Counted from the first letter of the stretch, positions 41,801 to 57,310 are shown. The stretch is DNA of 64,000 nt from Bombus terrestris (GCF_910591885.1 NW_025963623.1:124001-188000); one strand, 5' to 3'. The notes: a model not told the origin generated them from the letters alone. Made by a program: numbers and translations.

Positions 41801-42520
41801 GTGGGACAACGTGGGACAACGTGGGACAACGTGGGACAACGTGGGACATCGTGGGACAACGTGGGACAACGTGGGACAACGTGGGACAACGTGGGACAAC
41901 GTGGGACACCGTTGGACATCGTTGGACACCGTGGGACAACGTGGGACAACGTGGGACAACGTGGGACAACGTGGGACAACGTGGGACAACGTGGGAAACC
42001 ATGGAACAACGTGGGACAACGTGGGACACCGTTGGACATCGTTGGACACCGTGGGACAACGTGGGACAACGTGGGACAACGTGGGACAACGTGGGACAAC
42101 GTGGGACAACGTGGGAAACCATGGAACAACGTGGGACAACGTGGGACACCGTTGGACATCGGTGGACAACGTGGGACAACGTGGGACAACGTGGGACAAC
42201 GTGGGACAACGTGGGACAACGTGGGACACCGTTGGACACCGTGGGACACCGTTGGACACCGTTGGACATCGTTGGACACCGTGGGACAACGTGGGACAAC
42301 GTGGGACAACGTGGGACAACGTGGGACAACGTGGGACAACGTGGGACAACGTGGGAGAACGTGGGACAACGTGGGACAACGTGGGACAACGTGGGACACC
42401 GTTGGACAACGTGGGACACCGTTGGACATCGTTGGACACCGTGGGACAACGTGGGACAACGTGGGACAACGTGGGACAACGTGGGACAACGTGGGACAAC
42501 GTGGGACAACGTGGGACAAC
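41801..42520 (+). repeat. 1.99-kb-spaced segmental copy, left
   Basis: It matches 43791-44530 at an offset of 1,990 bp. Shared landmarks are paired markers (41991 and 42111; 43981 and 44101), ggtggacaac (42161, 44151) and the rare gtgggagaac (42351, 44341). Confidence 0.87.
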
Positions 42521-43790
42521 GTGGGACATCGTGGGACAACGTGGGACAACGTGGGACAACGTGGGACCACGTGGGACAACGTGGGACAACGTGGGACAAC
42601 GTGGGACAACGTGGGACAACGTGGGACATCGTGGGACAACGTCTGACAACGTGGGACACCGTTGGACATCGTTGGACATCGTGGGACACCGTGGGACAAC
42701 GTGGGACAACGTGGGACAACGTGGGAAACCATGGAACAACGTGGGACAACGTGGGACACCGTTGGACATCGTTGGACAACGTGGGACAACGTGGGACAAC
42801 GTGGGACAACGTGGGACAACGTGGGACAACGTGGGACAACGTGGGACAACGTGGGACAACGTGGGACACCGTTGGACACCGTGGGACACCGTTGGACACC
42901 GTTGGACATCGTTGGACACCGTGGGACAACGTTGGACATCGTTGGACACCGTGGGACAACGTGGGACAACGTGGGACAACGTGGGAAACCATGGAACAAT
43001 GTGGGACAACGTGGGACACCGTTGGACATCGTTGGACATCGTTGGACACCGTGGGACAACGTGGGACAACGTGGGACAACGTGGGACAACGTGGGACAAC
43101 GTGGGACACCGTTGGACATCGTTGGACACCGTGGGACAACGTGGGACAACGTGGGACACCGTTGGACATCGCTGGACACCGTTGGACATCGTTGGACACC
43201 GTGGGACAACGTGGGACAACGTGGGACAACGTGGGACAACGTGGGACACCGTGGGACAACGTGGGACAACGTGGGACAACGTGGGACAACGTGGGACAAC
43301 GTGGGACATCGTGGGACAACGTGGGACAACGTGGGACAACGTGGGACAACGTGGGACATCGTTGGACACCGTTGGACACCGTGGGACAACGTGGGACATC
43401 GTGGGACAACGTGGGACAACGTGGGACAACGTGGGACAACGTGGGACACCGTTGGACATCGTTGGACACCGTGGGACAACGTGGGACAACGTGGGACAAC
43501 GTGGGACACCGTTGGACACCGTTGGACACCGTTGGACACCGTTGGACATCGTTGGACACCGTGGGACAACGTGGGACAACGTGGGACAACGTGGGAAACC
43601 ATGGAACAACGTGGGACAACGTGGGACACCGTTGGACATCGTTGGACAACGTGGGACAACGTGGGACAACGTGGGACAACGTGGGACAACGTGGGACAAC
43701 GTGGGACAACGTGGGACACCGTTGGACATCGTTGGACACCGTGGGACAACGTGGGACAACGTGGGACCACGTGGGACAACGTGGGACAAC

Positions 43791-44530
43791 GTGGGACAAC
43801 GTGGGACAACGTGGGACAACGTGGGACAACGTGGGACATCGTGGGACAACGTGGGACAACGTGGGACAACGTGGGACAACGTGGGACAACGTGGGACACC
43901 GTTGGACATCGTTGGACACCGTGGGACAACGTGGGACAACGTGGGACAACGTGGGACAACGTGGGACAACGTGGGACAACGTGGGAAACCATGGAACAAC
44001 GTGGGACAACGTGGGACACCGTTGGACATCGTTGGACACCGTGGGACAACGTGGGACAACGTGGGACAACGTGGGACAACGTGGGACAACGTGGGACAAC
44101 GTGGGAAACCATGGAACAACGTGGGACAACGTGGGACACCGTTGGACATCGGTGGACAACGTGGGACAACGTGGGACAACGTGGGACAACGTGGGACAAC
44201 GTGGGACAACGTGGGACACCGTTGGACACCGTGGGACACCGTTGGACACCGTTGGACATCGTTGGACACCGTGGGACAACGTGGGACAACGTGGGACAAC
44301 GTGGGACAACGTGGGACAACGTGGGACAACGTGGGACAACGTGGGAGAACGTGGGACAACGTGGGACAACGTGGGACAACGTGGGACACCGTTGGACAAT
44401 GTGGGACACCGTTGGACATCGTTGGACACCGTGGGACAACGTGGGACAACGTGGGACAACGTGGGACAACGTGGGACAACGTGGGACAACGTGGGACAAC
44501 GTGGGACAACGTGGGACAACGTGGGACAAC
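43791..44530 (+). repeat. 1.99-kb-spaced segmental copy, right
   Basis: This is the partner of 41801-42520. A private unit is gttggacaat at 44391, a CpG-to-TpG change at the unit junction. The right copy has two more G-type units before gtgggacatc at 44531. Confidence 0.86.
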
Positions 44531-45120
44531 GTGGGACATCGTGGGACAACGTGGGACAACGTGGGACAACGTGGGACAACGTGGGACAACGTGGGACACC
44601 GTTGGACATCGTTGGACACCGTGGGACAACGTGGGACAACGTGGGACAACGTGGGACACCGTTGGACACCGTTGGACACCGTTGGACACCGTTGGACATC
44701 GTTGGACACCGTGGGACAACGTGGGACAACGTGGGACAACGTGGGACACCGTTGGACACCGTTGGACACCGTTGGACACCGTTGGACATCGTTGGACACC
44801 GTGGGACAACGTGGGACAACGTGGGACAACGTGGGAAACCATGGAACAACGTGGGACAACGTGGGACACCGTTGGACACCGTGGGACACCGTTGGACACC
44901 GTTGGACATCGTTGGACACCGTGGGACAACGTGGGACAACGTGGGACAACGTGGGACAACGTGGGACAACGTGGGACAACGTGGGAAACCATGGAACAAC
45001 GTGGGACAACGTGGGACACCGTTGGACATCGGTGGACAACGTGGGACAACGTGGGACAACGTGGGACAACGTGGGACAACGTGGGACAACGTGGGACACC
45101 GTTGGACACCGTGGGACACC

Positions 45121-46890
45121 GTTGGACACCGTTGGACACCGTGGGACAACGTGGGACAACGTGGGACAACGTGGGACAACGTGGGACAACGTGGGACAAC
45201 GTGGGACAACGTGGGACAACGTGGGACAACGTGGGACAACGTGGGACAACGTGGGACAACGTGGGACATCGTGGGACAACGTGGGACAACGTGGGACAAC
45301 GTGGGACAACGTGGGACAACGTGGGACACCGTTGGACATCGTTGGACACCGTGGGACAACGTGGGACAACGTGGGACAACGTGGGACACCGTTGGACACC
45401 GTTGGACACCGTTGGACACCGTTGGACATCGTTGGACACCGTGGGACAACGTGGGACAACGTGGGACAACGTGGGACACCGTTGGACACCGTTGGACACC
45501 GTTGGACACCGTTGGACATCGTTGGACACCGTGGGACAACGTGGGACAACGTGGGACAACGTGGGAAACCATGGAACAACGTGGGACAACGTGGGACACC
45601 GTTGGACACCGTGGGACACCGTTGGACACCGTTGGACATCGTTGGACACCGTGGGACAACGTGGGACAACGTGGGACAACGTGGGACAACGTGGGACAAC
45701 GTGGGACAACGTGGGAAACCATGGAACAACGTGGGACAACGTGGGACACCGTTGGACATCGGTGGACAACGTGGGACAACGTGGGACAACGTGGGACAAC
45801 GTGGGACAACGTGGGACAACGTGGGACACCGTTGGACACCGTGGGACACCGTTGGACACCGTTGGACATCGTTGGACACCGTGGGACAACGTGGGACAAC
45901 GTGGGACAACGTGGGACAACGTGGGACAACGTGGGACAACGTGGGACAACGTGGGACAACGTGGGACAACGTGGGACAACGTGGGACAACGTGGGACACC
46001 GTTGGACAACGTGGGACACCGTTGGACATCGTTGGACACCGTGGGACAACGTGGGACAACGTGGGACAACGTGGGACAACGTGGGACAACGTGGGACAAC
46101 GTGGGACAACGTGGGACAACGTGGGACATCGTGGGACAACGTGGGACAACGTGGGACAACGTGGGACACCGTTGGACACCGTTGGACACCGTTGGACACC
46201 GTTGGACATCGTTGGACACCGTGGGACAACGTGGGACAACGTGGGACAACGTGGGAAACCATGGAACAACGTGGGACAACGTGGGACACCGTTGGACATC
46301 GTTGGACATCGTTGGACACCGTGGGACAACGTGGGACAACGTGGGAAAACGTGGGACAACGTGGGACACCGTTGGACATCGCTGGACACCGTTGGACATC
46401 GTTGGACACCGTGGGACAACGTGGGACAACGTGGGACAACGTGGGACAACGTGGGACAACGTGGGACAACGTGGGACAACGTGGGACAACGTGGGACAAC
46501 GTTGGACATCGTTGGACAACGTGGGACAACGTGGGACAACGTGGGACAACGTGGGACAACGTGGGACACCGTTGGACACCGTTGGACATCGTGGGACAAC
46601 GTGGGACAACGTGGGACAACGTGGGACAACGTGGGACATCGTTGGACACCGTTGGACACCGTGGGACAACGTGGGACAACGTGGGACAACGTGGGACAAC
46701 GTGGGACAACGTGGGACAACGTGGGACAACGTGGGACAACGTGGGACAACGTGGGACAACGTGGGACAACGTGGGACACCGTTGGACACCGTTGGACACC
46801 GTTGGACACCGTTGGACATCGTTGGACACCGTGGGACAACGTGGGACAACGTGGGACAACGTGGGAAACCATGGAACAACGTGGGACAAC
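45121..46890 (+). repeat. 6.94-kb-spaced segmental copy, right
   Basis: This is the partner of 38161-39940. It has one more gttggacacc than the left copy before the marker at 46251, which accounts for the offset change from 6,940 to 6,950 bp. Confidence 0.86.
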
Positions 46891-48130
46891 GTGGGACACC
46901 GTTGGACATCGTTGGACATCGTTGGACACCGTGGGACAACGTGGGACAACGTGGGACAACGTGGGACAACGTGGGACAACGTGGGACAACGTGGGACAAC
47001 GTGGGACAACGTTGGACATCGTTGGACAACGTGGGACAACGTGGGACAACGTGGGACAACGTGGGACAACGTGGGACACCGTTGGACACCGTTGGACATC
47101 GTTGGACACCGTGGGACAACGTGGTACAACGTGGGACAACGTGGGACACCGTTGGACACCGTTGGACACCGTTGGACACCGTTGGACATCGTTGGACACC
47201 GTGGGACAACGTGGGACAACGTGGGACAACGTGGGAAACCATGGAACAACGTGGGACAACGTGGGACACCGTTGGACATCGTTGGACATCGTTGGACACC
47301 GTGGGACAACGTGGGACAACGTGGGAAAACGTGGGACAACGTGGGACACCGTTGGACATCGCTGGACACCGTTGGACATCGTTGGACACCGTGGGACAAC
47401 GTGGGACAACGTGGGACAACGTGGGACAACGTGGGACAACGTGGGACAACGTGGGACAACGTGGGACATCGTGGGACAACGTGGGACAACGTGGGACAAC
47501 GTGGGACAACGTGGGACATCGTTGGACACCGTTGGACACCGTGGGACAACGTGGGACAACGTGGGACAACGTGGGACAACGTGGGACAACGTGGGACAAC
47601 GTGGGACAACGTGGGACAACGTGGGACAACGTGGGACAACGTGGGACAACGTGGGACAACGTGGGACAACGTGGGACAACGTGGGACATCGTGGGACAAC
47701 GTGGGACAACGTGGGACAACGTGGGACAACGTGGGACAACGTGGGACACCGTTGGACATCGTTGGACACCGTGGGACAACGTGGGACAACGTGGGACAAC
47801 GTGGGACACCGTTGGACACCGTTGGACACCGTTGGACACCGTTGGACATCGTTGGACACCGTGGGACAACGTGGGACAACGTGGGACAACGTGGGACACC
47901 GTTGGACACCGTTGGACACCGTTGGACACCGTTGGACATCGTTGGACACCGTGGGACAACGTGGGACAACGTGGGACAACGTGGGAAACCATGGAACAAC
48001 GTGGGACAACGTGGGACACCGTTGGACACCGTGGGACACCGTTGGACACCGTTGGACATCGTTGGACACCGTGGGACAACGTGGGACAACGTGGGACAAC
48101 GTGGGACAACGTGGGACAACGTGGGACAAC
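46501..48130 (+). repeat. 9.36-kb-spaced segmental copy, right
   Basis: This is the partner of 37131-38770. It overlaps the ends of two other copy pairs (45121-46890 and 47771-48980), so the 45-49 kb stretch is a mosaic of segments that are collinear with different parts of 37-41.6 kb. Confidence 0.85.
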
Positions 48131-48980
48131 GTGGGACAACGTGGGACAACGTGGGACAACGTGGGACAACGTGGGACAACGTGGGACATCGTGGGACAAC
48201 GTGGGACAACGTGGGACAACGTGGGACAACGTGGGACACCGTTGGACAACGTGGGACACCGTTGGACATCGTTGGACACCGTGGGACAACGTGGGACAAC
48301 GTGGGACCACGTGGGACAACGTGGGACAACGTGGGACAACGTGGGACAACGTGGGACAACGTGGGACAACGTGGGACATCGTGGGACAACGTGGGACAAC
48401 GTGGGACACCGTTGGACATCGTTGGACACCGTGGGACACCGTGGGACAACGTGGGACAACGTGGGACAACGTGGGACAACGTGGGACAACGTGGGACAAC
48501 GTGGGACAACGTGGGACAACATGGGACAACGTGGGACAACGTGGGACATCGTGGGACAACGTGGGACAACGTGGGACAACGTGGGACAACGTGGGACAAC
48601 GTGGGACACCGTTGGACACCGTTGGACACCGTTGGACACCGTTGGACATCGTTGGACACCGTGGGACAACGTGGGACAACGTGGGACAACGTGGGAAACC
48701 ATGGAACAACGTGGGACAACGTGGGACACCGTTGGACATCGTTGGACATCGTTGGACACCGTGGGACAACGTGGGACAACGTGGGACAACGTGGGACAAC
48801 GTGGGACAACGTGGGACACCGTTGGACATCGTTGGACACCGTGGGACAACGTGGGACAACGTGGGACACCGTTGGACATCGCTGGACACCGTTGGACATC
48901 GTTGGACACCGTGGGACAACGTGGGACAACGTGGGGCAACGTGGGACAACGTGGGACAACGTGGGACAACGTGGGACAAC
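47771..48980 (+). repeat. 7.4-kb-spaced segmental copy, right
   Basis: This is the partner of 40381-41570. A private unit near its end is gtggggcaac at 48921. After about 48.98 kb the copy continues into a gtgggacaag context (49111) that the left copy lacks. Confidence 0.87.
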
Positions 48981-51310
48981 GTGGGACAACGTGGGACAAC
49001 GTGGGACAACGTGGGACATCGTGGGACAACGTGGGACAACGTGGGACAACGTGGGACAACGTGGGACATCGTTGGACACCGTTGGACACCGTGGGACAAC
49101 GTGGGACAACGTGGGACAAGGTGGGACAACGTGGGACAACGTGGGACAACGTGGGACAACGTGGGACAACGTGGGACAACGTGGGACAACGTGGGACAAC
49201 GTGGGACAACGTGGGACAACGTGGGACAACGTGGGACATCGTGGGACAACGTGGGACAACGTGGGACAACGTGGGACAACGTGGGACACCGTTGGACATC
49301 GTTGGACACCGTGGGACAACGTGGGACAACGTGGGACAACGTGGGACACCGTTGGACACCGTTGGACACCGTTGGACACCGTTGGACAACGTTGGACAAC
49401 GTGGGACAACGTGGGACAACGTGGGACAACGTGGGAAACCATGGAACAACGTGGGACAACGTGGGACACCGTTGGACATCGTTGGACAACGTGGGACAAC
49501 GTGGGACAACGTGGGACAACGTGGGACAACGTGGGACAACGTGGGACACCGTTGGACATCGTTGGACACCGTGGGACAACGTGGGACAACGTGGGACCAC
49601 GTGGGACAACGTGGGACAACGTGGGACAACGTGGGACAACGTGGGACAACGTGGGACAACGTGGGACATCGTGGGACAACGTGGGACAACGTGGGACAAC
49701 GTGGGACAACGTGGGACAACGTGGGACACCGTTGGACATCGTTGGACACCGTGGGACAACGTGGGACAACGTGGGACAACGTGGGACAACGTGGGACAAC
49801 GTGGGACAACGTGGGAAACCATGGAACAACGTGGGACAACGTGGGACACCGTTGGACATCGTTGGACACCGTGGGACAACGTGGGACAACGTGGGACAAC
49901 GTGGGACAACGTGGGACAACGTGGGACAACGTGGGAAACCATGGAACAACGTGGGACAACGTGGGACACCGTTGGACATCGGTGGACAACGTGGGACAAC
50001 GTGGGACAACGTGGGACAACGTCTGACAACGTGGGACACCGTTGGACATCGTTGGACATCGTGGGACACCGTGGGACAACGTGGGACAACGTGGGACAAC
50101 GTGGGAAACCATGGAACAACGTGGGACAACGTGGGACACCGTTGGACATCGTTGGACAACGTGGGACAACGTGGGACAACGTGGGACAACGTGGGACAAC
50201 GTGGGACAACGTGGGACAACGTGGGACACCGTTGGACACCGTGGGACACCGTTGGACACCGTTGGACATCGTTGGACACCGTGGGACAACGTGGGACAAC
50301 GTGGGACAACGTGGGACAACGTGGGACAACGTGGGACAACGTGGGACAACGTGGGACAACGTGGGACAACGTGGGACAACGTGGGACAACGTGGGACATC
50401 GTGGGACAACGTGGGACAACGTGGGACAACGTGGGACAACGTGGGACACCGTTGGACAACGTGGGACACCGTTGGACATCGTTGGACACCGTGGGACAAC
50501 GTGGGACAACGTGGGACAACGTGGGACAACGTGGGACAACGTGGGACAACGTGGGACAACGTGGGACAACGTGGGACAACGTGGGACAACGTGGGACAAC
50601 GTGGGACAACGTGGGACACCGTTGAACAACGTGGGACACCGTTGGACATCGTTGGACACCGTGGGACAACGTGGGACACCGTTGGACATCGTTGGACACC
50701 GTGGGACAACGTGGGACAACGTGGGACAACGTGGGACAACGTGGGACACCGTTGGACACCGTGGGACAACGTGGGACAACGTGGGACCACGTGGGACAAC
50801 GTGGGACAACGTGGGAAACCATGGAACAACGTGGGACAACGAGGGACACCGTTGGACATCGTTGGACAACGTGGGACAACGTGGGACAACGTGGGACAAC
50901 GTGGGACAACGTGGGACAACGTGGGACACCGTTGGACACCGTGGGACACCGTTGGACACCGTTGGACATCGTTGGACACCGTGGGACAACGTGGGACAAC
51001 GTGGGACAACGTGGGACAACGTGGGACAACGTGGGACAACGTGGGACAACGTGGGACAACGTGGGACAACGTGGGACAACGTGGGACAACGTGGGACAAC
51101 GTGGGACACCGTTGGACATCGTTGGACACCGTGGGACAACGTGGGACACCGTTGGACATCGTTGGACACCGTGGGACAACGTGGGACAACGTGGGACAAC
51201 TTGGGACACCGTTGGACACCGTTGGACACCGTTGGACACCGTTGGACATCGTTGGACACCGTGGGACAACGTGGGACAACGTGGGACAACGTGGGACAAC
51301 GTGGGACAAC

Positions 51311-51590
51311 GTGGGACACCGTTGGACACCGTGGGACACCGTTGGACACCGTTGGACATCGTTGGACATCGTTGGACATCGTGGGACACCGTTGGACATC
51401 GTTGGACATCGTTGGACACCGTTGGACATCGTTGGACACCGTTGGACATCGTTGGACATCGTTGGACATCGTGGGACACCGTTGGACATCGTTGGACATC
51501 GTTGGACACCGTTGGACATCGTTGGACATCGTTGGACATCGTTGGACACCGTTGGACACCGTTGGACACCGTTGGACATCGTTGGACACC
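51311..51590 (+). repeat. T-type unit block
   Basis: First of two T-type blocks separated by only 100 bp of G-type units. The same paired arrangement recurs at 61051-61630 and 63371-63950. Confidence 0.9.
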
Positions 51591-51690
51591 GTGGGACAAC
51601 GTGGGACAACGTGGGACAACGTGGGACAACGTGGGACAACGTGGGACATCGTGGGACAACGTGGGACAACGTGGGACAACGTGGGACAAC

Positions 51691-51960
51691 GTGGGACACC
51701 GTTGGACACCGTGGGACACCGTTGGACACCGTTGGACATCGTTGGACATCGTTGGACATCGTGGGACACCGTTGGACATCGTTGGACACCGTTGGACATC
51801 GTTGGACACCGTTGGACATCGTTGGACATCGTTGGACATCGTGGGACACCGTTGGACATCGTTGGACATCGTTGGACACCGTTGGACATCGTTGGACATC
51901 GTTGGACATCGTTGGACACCGTTGGACACCGTTGGACACCGTTGGACATCGTTGGACACC
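51691..51960 (+). repeat. T-type unit block
   Basis: Second block of the pair. It ends in gttggacacc x3, gttggacatc, gttggacacc, the commonest closing order of T-type blocks in this window. Confidence 0.9.
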
Positions 51961-54940
51961 GTGGGACAACGTGGGACAACGTGGGACAACGTGGGACAAC
52001 GTGGGACAACGTGGGACAACGTGGGACATCGTGGGACAACGTGGGACAACGTGGGACAACGTGGGACAACGTGGGACAACGTGGGACACCGTTGGACACC
52101 GTGGGACACCGTTGGACACCGTTGGACATCGTTGGACACCGTGGGACAACGTGGGACAACGTGGGACAACGTGGGACAACGTGGGACATCGTGGGACAAC
52201 GTGGGACAACGTGGGACAACGTGGGACAACGTGGGACATCGTGGGACAACGTGGGACAACGTGGGACAACGTGGGACATCGTGGGACAACGTGGGACAAC
52301 GTGGGACAACGTGGGACAACGTGGGACAACGTGGGACACCGTTGGACACCGTTGGACACCGTTGGACACCGTTGGACATCGTTGGACACCGTGGGACAAC
52401 GTGGGACAACGTAGGACAACGTGGGAAACCATGGAACAACGTGGGACAACGTGGGACACCGTTGGACATCGTTGGACATCGTTGGACACCGTGGGACAAC
52501 GTGGGACAACGTGGGACAACGTGGGACAACGTCGGACAACGTGGGACAACGTGGGACATCGTGGGACAACGTGGGACAACGTGGGACAACGTGGGACAAC
52601 GTGGGACAACGTGGGACACCGTTGGACACCGTGGGACACCGTTGGACACCGTTGGACATCGTTGGACACCGTGGGACAACGTGGGACAACGTGGGACAAC
52701 GTGGGACAACGTGGGACATCGTGGGACAACGTGGGACAACGTGGGACAACGTGGAACAACGTGGGACATCGTGGGACAACGTGGGACAACGTGGGACAAC
52801 GTGGGACATCGTGGGACAACGTGGGACAACGTGGGACAACGTGGGACAACGTGGGACACCGTTGGACACCGTTGGACACCGTTGGACACCGTTGGACATC
52901 GTTGGACACCGTGGGACAACGTGGGACAACGTGGGACAACGTGGGAAACCATGGAACAACGTGGGACAACGTGGGACACCGTTGGACATCGTTGGACATC
53001 GTTGGACACCGTGGGACATCGTGGGACAACGTGGGACAACGTGGGAAACCATGGAACAACGTGGGACAACGTGGGACACCGTTGGACATCGTTGGACATC
53101 GTTGGACACCGTGGGACAACGTGGGACAACGTGGGAAAACGTGGGACAACGTGGGACACCGTTGGACATCGCTGGACACCGTTGGACATCGTTGGACACC
53201 GTGGGACAACGTGGGACAACGTGGGACAACGTGGGACAACGTGGGACAACGTGGGACAACGTGGGACAACGTGGGACAACGTGGGACAACGTGGGACATC
53301 GTGGGACAACGTGGGACAACGTGGGACAACGTGGGACATCGTGGGACAACGTGGGACAACGTGGGACATCGTGGGACAACGTGGGACAACGTGGGACATC
53401 GTTGGACACCGTGGGACAACGTGGGACAACGTGGGACAACGTGGGAAACCATGGAACAACGTGGGACAACGTGGGACACCGTTGGACATCGTTGGACAAC
53501 GTGGGACAACGTGGGACAACGTGGGACAACGTGGGACAACGTGGGACAACGTGGGACAACGTGGGACATCGTGGGACAACGTGGGACAACGTGGGACAAC
53601 GTGGGACAACGTGGGACACCGTTGGACAACGTGGGACACCGTTGGACATCGTTGGACACCGTGGGACAACGTGGGACAACGTGGGACCACGTGGGACAAC
53701 GTGGGACAACGTGGGACAACGTGGGACAACGTGGGACAACGTGGGACAACGTGGGACAACGTGGGACAACGTGGGACAACGTGGGACAACGTGGGACATC
53801 GTGGGACAACGTGGGATAACGTGGGACAACGTGGGACAACGTGGCACAACGTGGGACACCGTTGGACATCGTTGGACAACGTGGGACACCGTTGGACATC
53901 GTTGGACACCGTGGGACAACGTGGGACAACGTGGGACACCGTTGGACACCGTTGGACATCGTTGGACACCGTGGGACAACGTGGGACAACGTGGGACAAC
54001 GTGGGACAACGTGGGACAACGTGGGACAACGTGGGACACCGTTGGACAGCGTTGGACATCGTTGGACACCGTGGGACAACGTGGGACAACGTGGGACACC
54101 GTTGGACATCGTTGGACACCGTGGGACAACGTGGGACAACGTGGGACCACGTGGGACAACGTGGGACAACGTGGGACAACGTGGGACAACGTGGGACAAC
54201 GTGGGACAACGTGGGACAACGTGGGACAACGTGGGACAACGTGGGACAACGTGGGACACCGTTGGACATCGTTGGACACCGTGGGACACCGTGGGACAAC
54301 GTGGGACAACGTGGGACAACGTGGGACAACGTGGGACAACGTGGGAAACCATGCAACAACGTGGGACAACGTGGGACACCGTTGGACATCGTTGGACAAC
54401 GTGGGACAACGTGGGACAACGTGGGACAACGTGGGACAACGTGGGACAACGTGGGACACCGTTGGACACCGTGGGACACCGTTGGACACCGTTGGACATC
54501 GTTGGACACCGTGGGACAACGTGGGACAACGTGGGACAACGTGGGACAACGTGGGACAACGTGGGACAACGTGGGACAACGTGGGACAACGTGGGACAAC
54601 GTGGGACAACGTGGGACAACGTGGGACAACGTGGGACAACGTGGGACACCGTGGGACAACGTGGGACACCGTTGGACAACGTGGGACACCGTTGGACATC
54701 GTTGGACACCGTGGGACAACGTGGGACAACGTGGGACAACGTGGGACAACGTGGGACAACGTGGGAAACCATGGAACAACGTGGGACAACGTGGGACACC
54801 GTTGGGCATCGTTGGACAACGTGGGACAACGTGGGACAACGTGGGACAACGTGGGACAACGTGGGACAACGTGGGACAACGTGGGACAACGTGGGACAAC
54901 GTGGGACAACGTGGGACAACGTGGGACAACGTGGGACAAC

Positions 54941-55080
54941 GTGGGACACCGTTGGACACCGTGGGACACCGTTGGACACCGTTGGACATCGTTGGACATC
55001 GTTGGACATCGTTGGACACCGTTGGACACCGTTGGACACCGTTGGACATCGTTGGACACCGTTGGACATCGTTGGACACC
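54941..55080 (+). repeat. T-type unit block (short)
   Basis: A 14-unit block upstream of a G-type run and the marker at 55111. Similar short blocks precede the markers at 55311 and 55741, giving a locally T-rich stretch at 54.9-55.9 kb. Confidence 0.85.
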
Positions 55081-57310
55081 GTGGGACAACGTGGGACAAC
55101 GTGGGACAACGTGGGAAACCATGGAACAACGTGGGACAACGTGGGACACCGTTGGACATCGTTGGACATCGTTGGACACCGTTGGACACCGTTGGACATC
55201 GTTGGACACCGTTGGACATCGTTGGACATCGTTGGACATCGTGGGACACCGTTGGACATCGTTGGACATCGTTGGACACCGTGGGACAACGTGGGACAAC
55301 GTGGGACAACGTGGGAAACCATGGAACAACGTGGGACAACGTGGGACACCGTTGGACATCGTTGGACAACGTGGGACAACGTGGGACAACGTGGGACAAC
55401 GTGGGACAACGTGGGACAACGTGGGACAACGTGGGACACCGTTGGACACCGTGGGACACCGTTGGACACCGTTGGACATCGTTGGACACCGTGGGACAAC
55501 GTGGGACAACGTGGGACAACGTGGGACAACCTGGGACAACGTGGGACAACGTGGGACAACGTGGGACAACGTGGGACACCGTTGGACACCGTGGGACACC
55601 GTTGGACACCGTTGGACATCGTTGGACATCGTTGGACATCGTTGGACACCGTTGGACACCGTTGGACACCGTTGGACATCGTTGGACACCGTTGGACATC
55701 GTTGGACACCGTGGGACAACGTGGGACAACGTGGGACAACGTGGGAAACCATGGAACAACGTGGGACAACGTGGGACACCGTTGGACATCGTTGGACATC
55801 GTTGGACATCGTTGGACATCGTTGGACACCGTTGGACACCGTTGGACACCGTTGGACATCGTTGGACACCGTGGGACAACGTGGGACAACGTGGGACAAC
55901 GTGGGACAACGTGGGACAACGTGGGACAACGTCGGACAACGTGGGACAACGTGGGACATCGTGGGACAACGTGGGACAACGTGGGACAACGTGGGACAAC
56001 GTGGGACAACGTGGGACACCGTTGGACACCGTGGGACACCGTTGGACACCGTTGGACATCGTTGGACACCGTGGGACAACGTGGGACAACGTGGGACAAC
56101 GTGGGACAACGTGGGACATCGTGGGACAACGTGGGACAACGTGGGACAACGTGGGACAACGTGGGACAACGTGGGACAACGTGGGACAACGTGGGACAAC
56201 GTGGGACATCGTGGGACAACGTGGGACAACGTGGGACATCGTGGGACAACGTGGGACAACGTGGGACACCGTTGGACACCGTTGGACACCGTTGGACACC
56301 GTTGGACATCGTTGGACACCGTGGGACAACGTGGGACAACGTGGGACAACGTGGGAAACCATGGAACAACGTGGGACAACGTGGGACACCGTTGGACATC
56401 GTTGGACATCGTTGGACACCGTGGGACAACGTGGGACAACGTGGGACAACGTGGGACAACGTGGGACAACGTGGGACAACGTGGGACAACGTGGGACAAC
56501 GTGGGACAACGTGGGACAACGTGGGACAACGTGGGACATCGTGGGACAACGTGGGACAACGTGGGACAACGTGGGACAACGTGGGACAACGTGGGACATC
56601 GTTGGACACCGTTGGACACCGTGGGACAACGTGGGACAACGTGGGACAACGTGGGACAACGTGGGACAACGTGGGACAACGTGGGACAACGTGGGACAAC
56701 GTGGGACAACGTGGGACAACGTGGGACAACGTGGGACAACGTGGGACACCGTTGGACATCGTTGGACAACGTGGGACAACGTGGGACAACGTGGGACAAC
56801 GTGGGACAACGTGGGACAACGTGGGACACCGTTGGACACCGTTGGACATCGTTGGACACCGTGGGACAACGTGGGACAACGTGGGACAACGTGGGACACC
56901 GTTGGACACCGTTGGACACCGTTGGACACCGTTGGACATCGTTGGACACCGTGGGACAACGTGGGACAACGTGGGACAACGTGGGAAACCATGGAACAAC
57001 GTGGGACAACGTGGGACACCGTTGGACATCGTTGGACATCGTTGGACACCGTGGGACAACGTGGGACAACGTGGGAAAACGTGGGACAACGTGGGACACC
57101 GTTGGACATCGCTGGACACCGTTGGACATCGTTGGACACCGTGGGACAACGTGGGACAACGTGGGACAACGTGGGACAACGTGGGACAACGTGGGACAAC
57201 GTGGGACAACGTGGGACAACGTGGGACAACGTGGGACATCGTGGGACAACGTGGGACAACGTGGGACAACGTGGGACAACGTGGGACATCGTTGGACACC
57301 GTTGGACACC

